A stretch of DNA of 64,000 bases from Roseivivax halotolerans (GCF_900115815.1 NZ_FOXV01000004.1:186001-250000); one strand, 5' to 3'. Counted from the stretch's first letter, positions 36,189 through 44,491 are shown. The notes: generated by a model not told the origin, from the sequence alone. Translations and numbers: made by a program.

Positions 36189-36832
36189 ATGACGGATAGA
36201 CGATTGGCGCGGCTCGCAGGAGCCTTTTACCTCCTCATCATCCTTGCCGGTGTCACCAGCGAAGTCGTCCTGCGCGCCCCGTTTCACGTCGGATCGCCAG
36301 AAGCCGTTGCGGCCGCGCTCTCCGAGGGTTTGGGCCGGCTGCGCCTCAGCCTTCTCTCGATCTCGCGATGGTCGGGGCGGATATCACCGTAGCGCTGCTG
36401 TTCTATCGGCTCCTTGCGCCGGTCAGCGCCGGGCTGTCGCTCGCCGCGATGGTGTTCCGCCTGATGCAGGCGGCGACGATCGCCGTGGGGCTCATCCTGC
36501 TTGCCGGCATTCCGACATCGCTGACCTCCGGCGCGGATGTTCAGGCGGCGACGCTGCTGACGCTGCACGGCATCGCCTACGATACCGGGCTCGCGCTTTT
36601 CGCGGTCAATTGCTGGCTCATGGGTTGGCTACTTTGGCAGGCGGGCGGCGTGCCAAGGGTGATCGCGGCTGGCATCGCGCTGTCGGGCGGAGTCTACATG
36701 GCGGGCAGCCTCGCGCGGCTCGCCGCGCCGGACCTTCTGCCGCTGATCCAGCCTGCCTACCTCGTCCCGCTTCTGGCAGAGACCGGGCTTTGCCTCTGGC
36801 TTCTGATTACCGGACGTGTCCGAGCGCGCTGA
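36189..36832 (+). pseudogene. DUF4386-type membrane protein, broken by a one-base frameshift
   Basis: The first frame (36189-36392) begins MTDRRLARLAGAFYLLIILAG and reads family-like up to LRLSLLS, then runs into unrelated sequence and stops. The second frame reads DLAMVGADITVALLFYRLL from about 36358 to the stop at 36832 without a gap. Joining LRLSLLS to DLAMVG needs one extra base near 36353-36358, in a CTTCTCTCGATC stretch. The joined protein would be about 214 residues with six or so helices, normal for this family as I remember it. It overlaps rluD tail-to-tail by 26 bases. A sequencing error is also possible. Confidence 0.8.
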
Positions 36833-37841
36833 GCAGATCGCTCATATCCTCGGGCAAATCCGCCTCGAACTCCATCCATTCCCCGGTCACGGGGTGGTCA
36901 AACCCGAGCGACGCCGCGTGCAGTGCTTGCCTCGGGAAGGCCGCGACCGCCTCCATCGCCGCTTCGGACACAGCCTTGGGGCTGAGCTTGCGCCGGCCGC
37001 CATAGACCGGATCGCCGACAAGGCCGAAGCCCGCATGGGTCATGTGGACCCGGATCTGGTGGGTGCGGCCCGTCTCAAGCCGGCATTCCAGAAGCGACAG
37101 TGCAGGCGGGGTGCCGAACGCCTCGAGCACCTTGGCGCGGGTGATCGCGTGCCGCCCCTGCCCGTCGAAATAGACCGCCTGGCGCTGCCGGTCGGTCTTG
37201 TGGCGCGCAAGGCCAGTGGTGATCTTCATCACCGCGCCCGGCTCGAAAGAAACGCCGCGCACGCCTTTGAGGCGCGGATCGCCGGTATGCGGCACACCGT
37301 AGGCCAAGGCGAGATAGCGACGCTCGACGCTATGTGCGGCGAATTGCTCGGAGAGACCATGATGCGCGCGATCCGACTTCGCCACGACCAGCAAGCCAGA
37401 CGTATCCTTGTCGATCCGGTGCACGATACCGGGCCGCTTCTCTCCGCCGATGCCCGAAAGTTCGCCGCCGAAATGATGCAGCAGGGCATTCACGAGCGTG
37501 CCGCCGGGCGTGCCGGGCGCGGGATGCACAACCATGCCCGCAGGCTTCATCACCACGACGAGATCCTCATCTTCATGGAGGATCTGAAGCGGAATATCTT
37601 CTGGGACCGTCTCGACCTCCTCGGCCTCGGGCAAGTCGATTTCCACTTCCGCACCCTCGGCGACGCGTGCCTTTGGATCCGAGGCGATCGCCCCGTCCAC
37701 CCGCACAGCGCCCGCGCCGAGAAGCGCCGCGAGACGTGTCCGCGAGAGAGCCAGCGCCTCTGGCACATCACGTGCCAAGGCCTTATCAAGCCGGGACGGC
37801 GGGTTCGGCCCGATCTGGAAACGATGCGTGGCAGAGGTCAT
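36807..37841 (-). CDS. rluD: RluA/RluD-family 23S rRNA pseudouridine synthase
   Basis: The 344-residue enzyme has an N-terminal S4 RNA-binding domain (SRLDKALARDVPEALALSRTRLAALL, about 16-41) and the catalytic domain with the signature HRIDKDTSGLLV, where Asp144 is the catalytic residue, and RTHQIRVHM near the C-terminus. RluD-type enzymes modify helix 69 of 23S rRNA. The chosen ATG at 37841-37839 shares the tetranucleotide CATG with the ATG of the divergent gene. Confidence 0.9.
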   Translation of the reverse strand: MTSATHRFQIGPNPPSRLDKALARDVPEALALSRTRLAALLGAGAVRVDGAIASDPKARVAEGAEVEIDLPEAEEVETVPEDIPLQILHEDEDLVVVMKPAGMVVHPAPGTPGGTLVNALLHHFGGELSGIGGEKRPGIVHRIDKDTSGLLVVAKSDRAHHGLSEQFAAHSVERRYLALAYGVPHTGDPRLKGVRGVSFEPGAVMKITTGLARHKTDRQRQAVYFDGQGRHAITRAKVLEAFGTPPALSLLECRLETGRTHQIRVHMTHAGFGLVGDPVYGGRRKLSPKAVSEAAMEAVAAFPRQALHAASLGFDHPVTGEWMEFEADLPEDMSDLLSALGHVR

Positions 37842-38130
37842 GGATAACACCCCGAGCGGCGCACCCGAGGTGCGGTTCATCAAACGGCTCGTCACGGTAC
37901 TGACCGCGACGATGATCGCCGGCCTTCTAGTGATCATCGCGCTCTTTGTCATCCGCTTCCGCGAGCCCGCGCCCCTGGCGCTGCCGGAAACGCTCGATCT
38001 GCCGCAGGGCGAGACCGCACAAGCGGTCACGATGATGCCGGAACGCATCCTCATCGTCACCGAAAGCGGGCGTATTCTCGTCTATGACCGCGCCGGACGG
38101 CTGTCCCAGACGATCACGCTCGACCCGTAG
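37840..38130 (+). CDS. DUF6476-type small membrane protein
   Basis: The 96-residue product has one transmembrane helix (about residues 15-38, LVTVLTATMIAGLLVIIALFV) and a periplasmic part with a beta-propeller-blade-like end (ERILIVTESGRILVYDRAG). I tentatively match it to DUF6476, a Rhodobacterales family with no known function. An in-frame GTG at 37828 would add four residues. Its ATG overlaps the rluD ATG by two bases on the other strand. Confidence 0.75.
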   Translation: MDNTPSGAPEVRFIKRLVTVLTATMIAGLLVIIALFVIRFREPAPLALPETLDLPQGETAQAVTMMPERILIVTESGRILVYDRAGRLSQTITLDP

Positions 38131-38160
38131 CCGGGCCGCAACCGATGAAGGTGTGAGGGA

Positions 38161-38237
38161 TGGTACCGCCTCCCCGGCTCGAACGGGGGACCTCTAGATC
38201 CACAATCTAGCGCTCTAACCTACTGAGCTAAGGCGGC
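38161..38237 (-). tRNA. tRNA-His (anticodon GTG)
   Basis: Read on the minus strand, the gene folds into a full cloverleaf. The acceptor stem is GCCGCCT/AGGCGGT, the D-arm contains AGCTCAGTAGG, the anticodon loop is TTGTGGA with anticodon GTG, and the T-arm contains GTTCGAG. The discriminator is A73 and CCA is encoded (complement of 38163-38161). The first acceptor pair is G1-U72, and the base before G1 is T, so the extra G-1 found in most tRNA-His is not encoded. This fits the altered histidine identity reported for a large alphaproteobacterial clade. Confidence 0.95.
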
Positions 38238-38291
38238 ACTGGCGGGGGAGATAACGTCACCACATGGACAGTGCAAGCCCCGATTGGCCGC

Positions 38292-38774
38292 TCAGAGCGG
38301 GCGTGACCAATGCTGCTCCACGAGGGACTGACCGAAGCTGCGAACGGGTTTGGAGCTGTGCAACGTCCAGCCGTTGCGGGCGTAAAGCGCGCAGGCCGCG
38401 CGATGGCTTTCGTGGGTCCAGAGTTTCATCCGGGCATAGCCCGCCTGCCGCGCGAAGCCGGTGCAGGCGTCCAGAAGGTGCTTTCCGAGCCCATGACCGC
38501 GCGCCTCGGAGGTCAGAAGAAACAGCCGCAGCTTTGCCGTCTCGGCATCGAGCCTCACGCAGAAGATGGAGCCGAGTCGCTCACCGGTTTCGTTCACTGC
38601 AACGAAGCCGCGCTCGCAGGCCGGATCGTGGTTTTGCAGGAACTCCCGCAGGATCTCCGCCACGAGCGCCCCGAACGTCTCGTCGAAGCCTTCGTCTTTT
38701 GCATAAAGCCGCCCATGCAAGTCGACCAGCCAATCGTAATCGGCCTCACCGAAGGACCGCAAAGTGATCGTCAT
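38292..38774 (-). CDS. GNAT-family N-acetyltransferase
   Basis: The 160-residue product has the GNAT core: LRLFLLTSEARGHGLGKHLLDACTGFAR carries the acetyl-CoA pyrophosphate loop (R-G-x-G-L-G). Then KLWTHESHRAACALYARNGW forms the C-terminal helix and strand. The acceptor substrate is unknown. The ATG at 38774 is used; an upstream TTG in frame would add a poorly conserved tail. It is downstream of nothing obvious and convergent with tRNA-His transcription. Confidence 0.83.
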   Translation of the reverse strand: MTITLRSFGEADYDWLVDLHGRLYAKDEGFDETFGALVAEILREFLQNHDPACERGFVAVNETGERLGSIFCVRLDAETAKLRLFLLTSEARGHGLGKHLLDACTGFARQAGYARMKLWTHESHRAACALYARNGWTLHSSKPVRSFGQSLVEQHWSRPL

Positions 38775-38857
38775 GTCCGCGCTCGCCCCGCCTTGATTCC
38801 CGTTCGTCCCTTCACTAAACCGCAATCTTCCTCAGACCCTAGCCCGGAGAGACCCCC

Positions 38858-39055
38858 ATGGGGATCAACGACGAAAGCGACATCGAAGCCAACCTGCAGA
38901 TCGGGCCGACCGATCAGGGCATGGTCCGCCTGTTCATCACCGCAGGGGGAACCGAGGTGCCGATGGATTTCTCGCCCGACGAAGCCGAGGAGATCGCGGA
39001 AGAGATCCGCGCGGCGGCCCAATCGGCCGCGAAGATCAAGCCGAAGTCGCGCTAG
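38858..39055 (+). CDS. DUF6324-type small protein, 65 residues
   Basis: The acidic product (MGINDESDIEANLQIGPTDQ at the start; then MDFSPDEAEEIAEEIRAAAQ) looks like a small folded alpha/beta protein. I tentatively match it to DUF6324, found in Rhodobacterales, without known role. The last 4 bases overlap mmcB tail-to-tail. Confidence 0.75.
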   Translation: MGINDESDIEANLQIGPTDQGMVRLFITAGGTEVPMDFSPDEAEEIAEEIRAAAQSAAKIKPKSR

Positions 39056-39522
39056 GTCCAGCCACCCGTATCGAGCCCGCCGTCGGGATCGCGCAGGCCC
39101 TGCAGGCGCCGCGCGGCATGAAAGGCGACCTTGCGGATGAGCACGTTCCGCCGCGCGCCCGCCAGCTTGTGCTCGGGCGCCATGCGGACGATCTCCGCAT
39201 CGTAGGAGTCCGCGATGATGAGCCCGGTCTCGCCCGGCAGAAGCTCCGTCGGGAAGTCCTGATCCACTGCCCAGAAGTACCGGTCGCACCAATCGAGGTA
39301 GCCCTGCCATTTCGCGTCTGACGTGAAATCGGCACGGGAGGATTTGCATTCCACGACCCAGATCTCGCCCTTGGGACCGAGCGCCATCACGTCCACGCGG
39401 CGGCCGCGTTCAGGCACGAACTCCTCTACGCAGGCGAATCCGTGACCGTGGACGAGGTGCCGCGCCACCCCGCGCGCAAGGAGTTGGCCGGGCATCAGGA
39501 CAGGGTCGGGGGCAAGACTCAT
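39052..39522 (-). CDS. mmcB: MmcB-family DNA repair protein
   Basis: This 156-residue protein has a PD-(D/E)xK-like core: RRVDVMALGPKGEIWVVECKSS (acidic residue, then E-C-K), followed by DFTSDAKWQGYLDWCDRYFWAV. That pattern is the MmcB family, part of the SOS-linked repair set first described in Caulobacter. It probably acts as a nuclease-like factor on DNA. The ATG at 39522 is preferred to an upstream start at 39552. Confidence 0.85.
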   Translation of the reverse strand: MSLAPDPVLMPGQLLARGVARHLVHGHGFACVEEFVPERGRRVDVMALGPKGEIWVVECKSSRADFTSDAKWQGYLDWCDRYFWAVDQDFPTELLPGETGLIIADSYDAEIVRMAPEHKLAGARRNVLIRKVAFHAARRLQGLRDPDGGLDTGGWT

Positions 39523-39641
39523 GCTGCATGAATACGAACAATCCATGAACATGCCAAGACCTCACTTTTCCGCAGGGCACATTGCCTGCAGGGTAAAGGT
39601 TCATACCTTGTTAAAGATTTACCCCAGGCAGGACCGACAGC

Positions 39642-40961
39642 ATGGCCGACCGACCCCAGCCCACCCGCGCGGATGAGCGCGGCCTCAAGACCGCGCGCGA
39701 ACTCGAAGGGCATGTGGGCTGGCTCGACACCTTCTCTGGCACGGCGCTCGGCGTTCTGGCGACGGCGTCGGGGATTTATACCTATCTCGGCGTCTCCTCT
39801 CTGCTTGATGACAACGGGGCCATGTCGGTCTTCGCGGCCATCGCCTATTCGGTCGCGGTCTCCGTCGGGATCTTCGTCTTCTGGTCCTACCTCATGCGCC
39901 TTTTCCCGACGGTCCGAACCGCGCGGGCGCGGATCGGACTTGCGGGCGCGATGGGGCTCGGATCGCTCGCGATCGTGGCGATGTCGTCCTGGCTGAACGC
40001 GGCGGCGCTGGCCGGATCCGCGGCGGTAGAGCAGCATCTCGCGGAAACCGTGCAGGACTACCAAAGCAGCCTCGAGCGCGCGCATGAGATCGCCATCTCC
40101 GCGCAGGCGCTTCAGCGCGATGTCGCCCGCGTCCGTCAGAGCTTCGAGGATCTGTCGGTGCAGGAGGCCGAGGGGTCCCTTTCTGGGCTTGCGGGGCGCG
40201 GCGCGGTCTTCCGCGTGCTGCGCCAGAAGGCCGCCGAGCTCGAAGCGCTTGAGACACAGATCGCAGAGCAGACGCCGCTCGTCGATCAGTCCTTCGCCGA
40301 GGGCAACGCGATCCTCAGCCGGATGCGCGCGCTCACGGTAGAGCAAGGGCCCGTCGAGGCGCGCTCGGTCGAGTTCTCGGAAGCGGCAGTCAACCTTCAG
40401 GGGATTATCACCCAGCTCCGCCAGCTTTCCGTCGCGCCACTGGTCGAGCGCGCCGCGCAGGATCTCGCGGCCTCCGTCGTTCTGCCAGAGCTTGACGGGC
40501 GAACCGAAGAGAACCGCGGCAACCAGGCGGCAACGATCACCTCTGTCCTCGAAGTGCTGGGCCAACGTGCCGCGACGCTCGAGACCGCCGCGCAGAACGT
40601 GATGAACCAGACACCGGCGACAGAAGTGCAGTATACCCCTGTCTCGGCGGCCGACGCGGTCATTCTCTATGCCCGGAACTTCGTGCCCTCCTGGGCAGGC
40701 GCGATCGCGATCGACCTTCTGCCGGCCGTGCTCGTCTTCATTCTCGCGATCACGCAATCGGCGATTCGCGAAGGGCGCGAAGGCGCATCGGTCGAGGACA
40801 CGATGACGCTCGGCGAGTTGCGCGCGGCCATGGCGGCGTTCCGGGACGTCGAAGGTCAATCGCAGACGCACGCCGCGCAGGAGACGCCCTCTGCACCCGC
40901 TTCCGAGCAGGCACCGCCCGAAGGCTCTTCCGTCGCCACGATCCGCAAGAGCTCGTCCTGA
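39642..40961 (+). CDS. Membrane protein with a long extracytoplasmic coiled coil, function unknown
   Basis: The 439-residue product has a short N-terminal cytoplasmic part, three helices (about 32-52, 61-83 and 98-118), a 220-residue helical, heptad-rich region (about 125-345), a last helix (about 350-372) and a soluble tail rich in Glu, Ser and Pro. No signal peptide. This layout recalls membrane scaffolds. Its stop codon overlaps the ATG of the ClpP-like gene by one base, so the two are made together and probably act together. I do not recognise a named family. Confidence 0.8.
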   Translation: MADRPQPTRADERGLKTARELEGHVGWLDTFSGTALGVLATASGIYTYLGVSSLLDDNGAMSVFAAIAYSVAVSVGIFVFWSYLMRLFPTVRTARARIGLAGAMGLGSLAIVAMSSWLNAAALAGSAAVEQHLAETVQDYQSSLERAHEIAISAQALQRDVARVRQSFEDLSVQEAEGSLSGLAGRGAVFRVLRQKAAELEALETQIAEQTPLVDQSFAEGNAILSRMRALTVEQGPVEARSVEFSEAAVNLQGIITQLRQLSVAPLVERAAQDLAASVVLPELDGRTEENRGNQAATITSVLEVLGQRAATLETAAQNVMNQTPATEVQYTPVSAADAVILYARNFVPSWAGAIAIDLLPAVLVFILAITQSAIREGREGASVEDTMTLGELRAAMAAFRDVEGQSQTHAAQETPSAPASEQAPPEGSSVATIRKSSS

Positions 40962-41704
40962 TGGACGGCAACTCCATCGGACGCGTCCTCAAGGGCGTGC
41001 TTGCGCTGCAGATCGGCATCGGCGCGTTCCTCGCCGTGGCGGATCTGTCCTCTGGAGGCATCCGCCTCCCCCGTTTCGGACCCGGCGCGCCTGAACTGAC
41101 AGAACCCGTGCGCCCCGGCGACCAAAGGCGCACCTATGATCCCTCACGCGTCTCGCCCGATCTCAACCCGGTCCGTAATCCCGGCGAGATGCCCGAGCGG
41201 CTGACGCTGACGCAGGAAAGCGGTGCGACCTGGCGGCTCGAGGGCGGCATTTCCCCCGGAGACGCCGAGCGCATCCAGGATAGGATCGCCGAAGTGCAGC
41301 CGCGCCCCGAGAGGCTGATCCTGCAATCGCCCGGCGGCTCGGTGCAGGACGCGCTGCGGCTCGGGCGGTTCCTGAGGCAGGAGGGCATCGGGACTGAGAT
41401 GCTGTCGGGCGAATACTGCTACTCCGCCTGCCCCTACCTCTTCGCCGCCGGAGCGACGCGCAGCCTCGAGGAAGGCGCGCAGCTTGGCGTGCATCAGCAT
41501 TATTTCGGCAAATCCACGATCCTGCCCGCCTTCGTTGCCGTGGAAGACATCCAGCGCGGGCAAGGCGAGGTGATGACCTATCTCGACGAGATGGGGATCG
41601 ATCCGCTCGTCATGCAGCACGCGCTGACAACGCCGCCCGACGAGATCTATGTACTCGTCTCAGAAGAGATCGAGCGTTACGGGTTCGAGACCGGCGCGGA
41701 GTAA
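40961..41704 (+). CDS. ClpP/crotonase-fold protein, probably membrane-anchored in the periplasm (COG3904-like)
   Basis: The 247-residue protein has an N-terminal hydrophobic helix (about 8-28), likely an uncleaved anchor, and a Pro-rich linker to about 80. The ClpP-like domain has SPGGSVQDALRLGRFLR (123-139), CYSACPYLFAAG (153-164) where Ser155 aligns with a ClpP-type nucleophile, and GVHQHY with His178 or His180 as the base. Asp214 could complete a triad. It may be a membrane-bound serine protease. It is translationally coupled to the coiled-coil protein upstream. Confidence 0.8.
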   Translation: MDGNSIGRVLKGVLALQIGIGAFLAVADLSSGGIRLPRFGPGAPELTEPVRPGDQRRTYDPSRVSPDLNPVRNPGEMPERLTLTQESGATWRLEGGISPGDAERIQDRIAEVQPRPERLILQSPGGSVQDALRLGRFLRQEGIGTEMLSGEYCYSACPYLFAAGATRSLEEGAQLGVHQHYFGKSTILPAFVAVEDIQRGQGEVMTYLDEMGIDPLVMQHALTTPPDEIYVLVSEEIERYGFETGAE

Positions 41705-42001
41705 GCGGCGAAAAAGCTGAAGCGCCCTCTTGTCAGGCACCCGCCCGAAGCTTAGCTGCGGATCAGGCGGGCACTGCCCTTCTCGTGAACGGTTGCATTC
41801 CGGTGGCCTTAAGCAATTCCGAGGGAGCTGGCTCTGTTCAGGCCGTGGTCTGATTACCTGGCGCCCACCTGTATATACAGGTCCTCGGGAATGAGATAAC
41901 CACACGGTCGTGGTGGTCCCGCCGCATTCCCCGACATTTCAGATGCGCCGGCGCGCCTTCTTGCCGTGCGCCGGGATGTAAGCCGGAGAACCGGTGCCGC
42001 C
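41705..42001. other. Convergent intergenic region with a 16-bp palindrome
   Basis: A perfect ACCTGTATATACAGGT palindrome lies at 41867-41882, and a hairpin ACCAC-N6-GTGGT at 41899-41914. Neither is followed by a T-run. The segment 41939-42001 stays open in the frame of the small membrane-protein gene to the right (see that entry). I see no other gene. Because both flanking genes end here, the palindrome does not sit upstream of a known start codon. Confidence 0.6.
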
Positions 42002-42244
42002 TCACGGCCCGCCCTCATCCTCGTTCTGGTGCATGGAGAAAAGCGCAACGCCCGTTTGCGCGCCCGCGAACATCGTTCCGCAGAAGAACCAGAGCATCGC
42101 ACAGCCGATAAGGCCCTGCGTGCTGCCCATGAAGAGCCGACCGAGCCCCATCACGTCGAACCAGGCGATTGCCGCAACGAAGACGGCGGAGATGGCAAAG
42201 CCGATCAGGCTGTGCCGGATGTAGAACTGAATGAGCGTGGGCAT
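42002..42244 (-). CDS. Small membrane protein, 80 residues, possibly C-terminally truncated
   Basis: Two hydrophobic helices (about 11-31 and 41-66, the second containing AMLWFFCGTMFAGAQTGVA) follow a short start MPTLIQFYIRH and are followed by MHQNEDEGGP and TGA. The same frame stays open for 20 more codons (GGTGSPAY to ARRRI) before a second TGA at 41941-41939. Homologues I remember from Rhodobacterales have a longer, basic C-terminus, so the first TGA may be a recent nonsense change. The start at 42244 has GAAGG 10 bases upstream. Function unknown. Confidence 0.7.
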   Translation of the reverse strand: MPTLIQFYIRHSLIGFAISAVFVAAIAWFDVMGLGRLFMGSTQGLIGCAMLWFFCGTMFAGAQTGVALFSMHQNEDEGGP

Positions 42245-42321
42245 GATCGCAAACCTTCGTGCTGCGCGTCCCCTTCTGTGCAAATTAGATGACCTGCGGG
42301 AAACGGCAAAAGGATACGCGA

Positions 42322-42816
42322 TCAGAATGCCTCGGGCTTGGCCTCGCGTGCCATGTGGTCAAGCACCGCATTCACGAATTTCGGCTCTTTCCCATCGGGA
42401 TAGAACGCCTTCGCGATTTCCACGTATTCCACGATCACAACCTTGGGAGGCGCATCCGACGCCACCAGCTCCGAGCCTGCCGCACGAAAGAGCGCGCGCA
42501 GCGTCGGGTCGATCCGCGTGATCGGCCATTTGGCGATCAGTGCCCGGTCGGTCATCTGGTCGATGCGCGCCTGCCAGTTGACGGCCTCGTCGAGGATCTC
42601 GCGGAAGAGGTCGATATTGCCATCGATCATCTCGACGCCCTCTTCGACCTCGGAGCCGAAGCGGTGGTTCAGGAATTCCTGCCGCACCCGGTCCGCCGAA
42701 AGCTGCGAATGTTCCATCTGGAACAGCGCCTGCACGGCATAGAGACGCGAGGCGGACCGCGCCATGCGGCGAGCGTCTCGAGCGTCGCGTTTCGGATCGG
42801 ATGCTGGAGTCGTCAT
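42322..42816 (-). CDS. nusB: Transcription antitermination factor NusB
   Basis: The 164-residue all-helical protein has the NusB pattern: ARSASRLYAVQALFQME at the start, and later VVIVEYVEIAKAFYPDGKEPKFVNAVLDHMA. NusB binds boxA RNA with NusE (S10) to promote antitermination on rRNA operons. Its ATG overlaps the ribH stop codon by 4 bases (ATGA), giving the widespread ribB-ribH-nusB order. Confidence 0.95.
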   Translation of the reverse strand: MTTPASDPKRDARDARRMARSASRLYAVQALFQMEHSQLSADRVRQEFLNHRFGSEVEEGVEMIDGNIDLFREILDEAVNWQARIDQMTDRALIAKWPITRIDPTLRALFRAAGSELVASDAPPKVVIVEYVEIAKAFYPDGKEPKFVNAVLDHMAREAKPEAF

Positions 42817-43364
42817 GCGGTGGAATTGCCTTCGCTGTCGCTGGCGACCTGGTGCTCGTCCCGTTTCGGCACGAACCCGACGCCTTTTCGCGGAGCGCCC
42901 CATTTACGGGCGAGGCTGAGAAGATGCAAGGCTGCCGCGGCCGCGCCGCCGCCCTTGTTTTGCCCATCGGCATCCGCCCGCACATCGGCCTGCGTCTTGT
43001 TCTCCACCGTCAGGATTCCGTTGCCGATGCAGTAGCCCTGCAGACCCAGAAGCGTGATCCCGCGCGAGCTGTCATTGCAGACCGTCTCGTAATGCGTGGT
43101 CTCGCCACGGATGACGCAGCCGAGCGCGACATAAGCGTCGTAATTCGACATGCGGCCCGCCATCGCAATCGCCGTCGGCACTTCGAGCGCGCCCGGCACC
43201 TCGATCACTTCATGCGTTGCGCCCCAGGCTTCGATCTCAGCCTGTGCGCCGGCGATGAGTTGGTCCGCCACGTCACGGTAATAGGGGGCGACGACGATCA
43301 GAACCTTGGTCGGCTTGTCCACCGCGCCCCGCTCAATCGTGTAATGCGTCTCGTTCGATGCCAT
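42813..43364 (-). CDS. ribH: 6,7-dimethyl-8-ribityllumazine synthase
   Basis: The 183-residue enzyme makes lumazine from 5-amino-6-ribitylamino-uracil and dihydroxybutanone phosphate. Motifs are the IVEAPYY-like IVVAPYYRDVAD, the substrate loop EVPGALEVPTAI, CVIRGETTHYE with the conserved His, and GILTVENKTQAD. The C-terminal tail is longer than in many homologues (KRDEHQVASDSEGNSTA). It is between ribB and nusB with overlaps at both ends. Confidence 0.95.
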   Translation of the reverse strand: MASNETHYTIERGAVDKPTKVLIVVAPYYRDVADQLIAGAQAEIEAWGATHEVIEVPGALEVPTAIAMAGRMSNYDAYVALGCVIRGETTHYETVCNDSSRGITLLGLQGYCIGNGILTVENKTQADVRADADGQNKGGGAAAAALHLLSLARKWGAPRKGVGFVPKRDEHQVASDSEGNSTA

Positions 43365-44491
43365 CAGCCGAGCTCCGATATCTTGCGGGTGCCGACGATC
43401 TCGAGCCCGTAGGCTTCGAGGCCCACGATCTTGGGCGTCGGCGAGTTGGTCAGAAGGGTCAGCTTGGACAGACCCAGCGATGAGAGGATCTGGGCGCCGA
43501 GCCCGTATTGGCGCAATGTCGAGGGGCTGGCCTCCTGGACGTTGCCCATCTTCATCGACGTGTCGCGCAGCAGAACGACCGCGCCGCGCCCTTCCTCATC
43601 CACAAGCCGCATCGCGTCTCGGAACTCGTCGGCTCGCGCCGCCGGACCTGCGCCCACGATGTCGAGCATCGGATCGAGCGCGTGCATCCGTACAAGCACG
43701 GGCTCCGGCCCCGAGATGTCGCCTTTGATGAGGACGATATGCTCGTCGCCATGCGTCGTGTCGGAATAGACGCGCATGTTCCATTCACCGCCAAACTCGG
43801 AGGTGATCGTCTCTTCCTTCTGCACGCGCACGAGATTGTCGTGGCGGCGACGGTAGGAGATGAGGTCCGAGATCGTGCCGATCTTGAGCCCGTGGCGCTG
43901 CGCGAAGGCGACCAGCTCGGGCAGGCGCGCCATCGAGCCGTCCTCGTTCATGATCTCGCAGATGACGCCCGCCGCGTTGAGCCCGGCCAGCCGCGAGATA
44001 TCGACGGCGGCTTCCGTGTGGCCCGCCCGGACAAGCACGCCGCCATCCTTGGCGCGCAGCGGGAAGACATGCCCTGGCGTTGCGATGTCCTGCTGACCCT
44101 TGGCGGCGTCGATCGCCACCTGCACGGTGCGCGCCCGATCCGCGGCCGAGATACCGGTCGTCACGCCCTCGCGCGCCTCGATGGAGACGGTAAAGGCGGT
44201 TTCGTGCCGCGAGGAATTGTTGGAGGACATGAGCGTCAGGCCAAGCTCGGCAATCCTGTCCGAGGTCATCGCAAGGCAGATCAGTCCGCGTCCATGCGTT
44301 GCCATGAAGTTGATCGCATCCGGCGTCGCCCATTGCGCCGGAATGACGAGGTCACCCTCGTTCTCGCGGTCCTCGTGATCGACCAGGATGAACATGCGCC
44401 CGTTGCGCGCATCCTCCAGGATCTCCTCGACCGAGGAAATCGCGTCCTTCCAGTCCATCTCGACCGTGCCGGGGGTTTCGTAATCGATCAT
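43364..44491 (-). CDS. ribB: 3,4-dihydroxy-2-butanone 4-phosphate synthase with a degenerate GTP cyclohydrolase II domain
   Basis: This 375-residue protein has an intact N-terminal DHBP synthase domain (1 to about 205): [19 protein letters not shown] and [10 protein letters not shown]. The C-terminal half has the GCHII fold ([26 protein letters not shown]) but lacks the zinc-binding C-x-G-D-x-F-x-S-x-R-C-D-C motif; the equivalent segment reads [14 protein letters not shown] without any Cys. It therefore should make only dihydroxybutanone phosphate, as reported for RibBX-type proteins. It is the first gene of ribB-ribH-nusB. Confidence 0.93.
   Translation of the reverse strand: MIDYETPGTVEMDWKDAISSVEEILEDARNGRMFILVDHEDRENEGDLVIPAQWATPDAINFMATHGRGLICLAMTSDRIAELGLTLMSSNNSSRHETAFTVSIEAREGVTTGISAADRARTVQVAIDAAKGQQDIATPGHVFPLRAKDGGVLVRAGHTEAAVDISRLAGLNAAGVICEIMNEDGSMARLPELVAFAQRHGLKIGTISDLISYRRRHDNLVRVQKEETITSEFGGEWNMRVYSDTTHGDEHIVLIKGDISGPEPVLVRMHALDPMLDIVGAGPAARADEFRDAMRLVDEEGRGAVVLLRDTSMKMGNVQEASPSTLRQYGLGAQILSSLGLSKLTLLTNSPTPKIVGLEAYGLEIVGTRKISELG

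Noticed and set aside
41867-41882. LexA box
   Set aside because: The spacing between CTGT and ACAG is 4 bases, not 8, and Alphaproteobacteria use a different SOS motif (GTTC-N7-GTTC).
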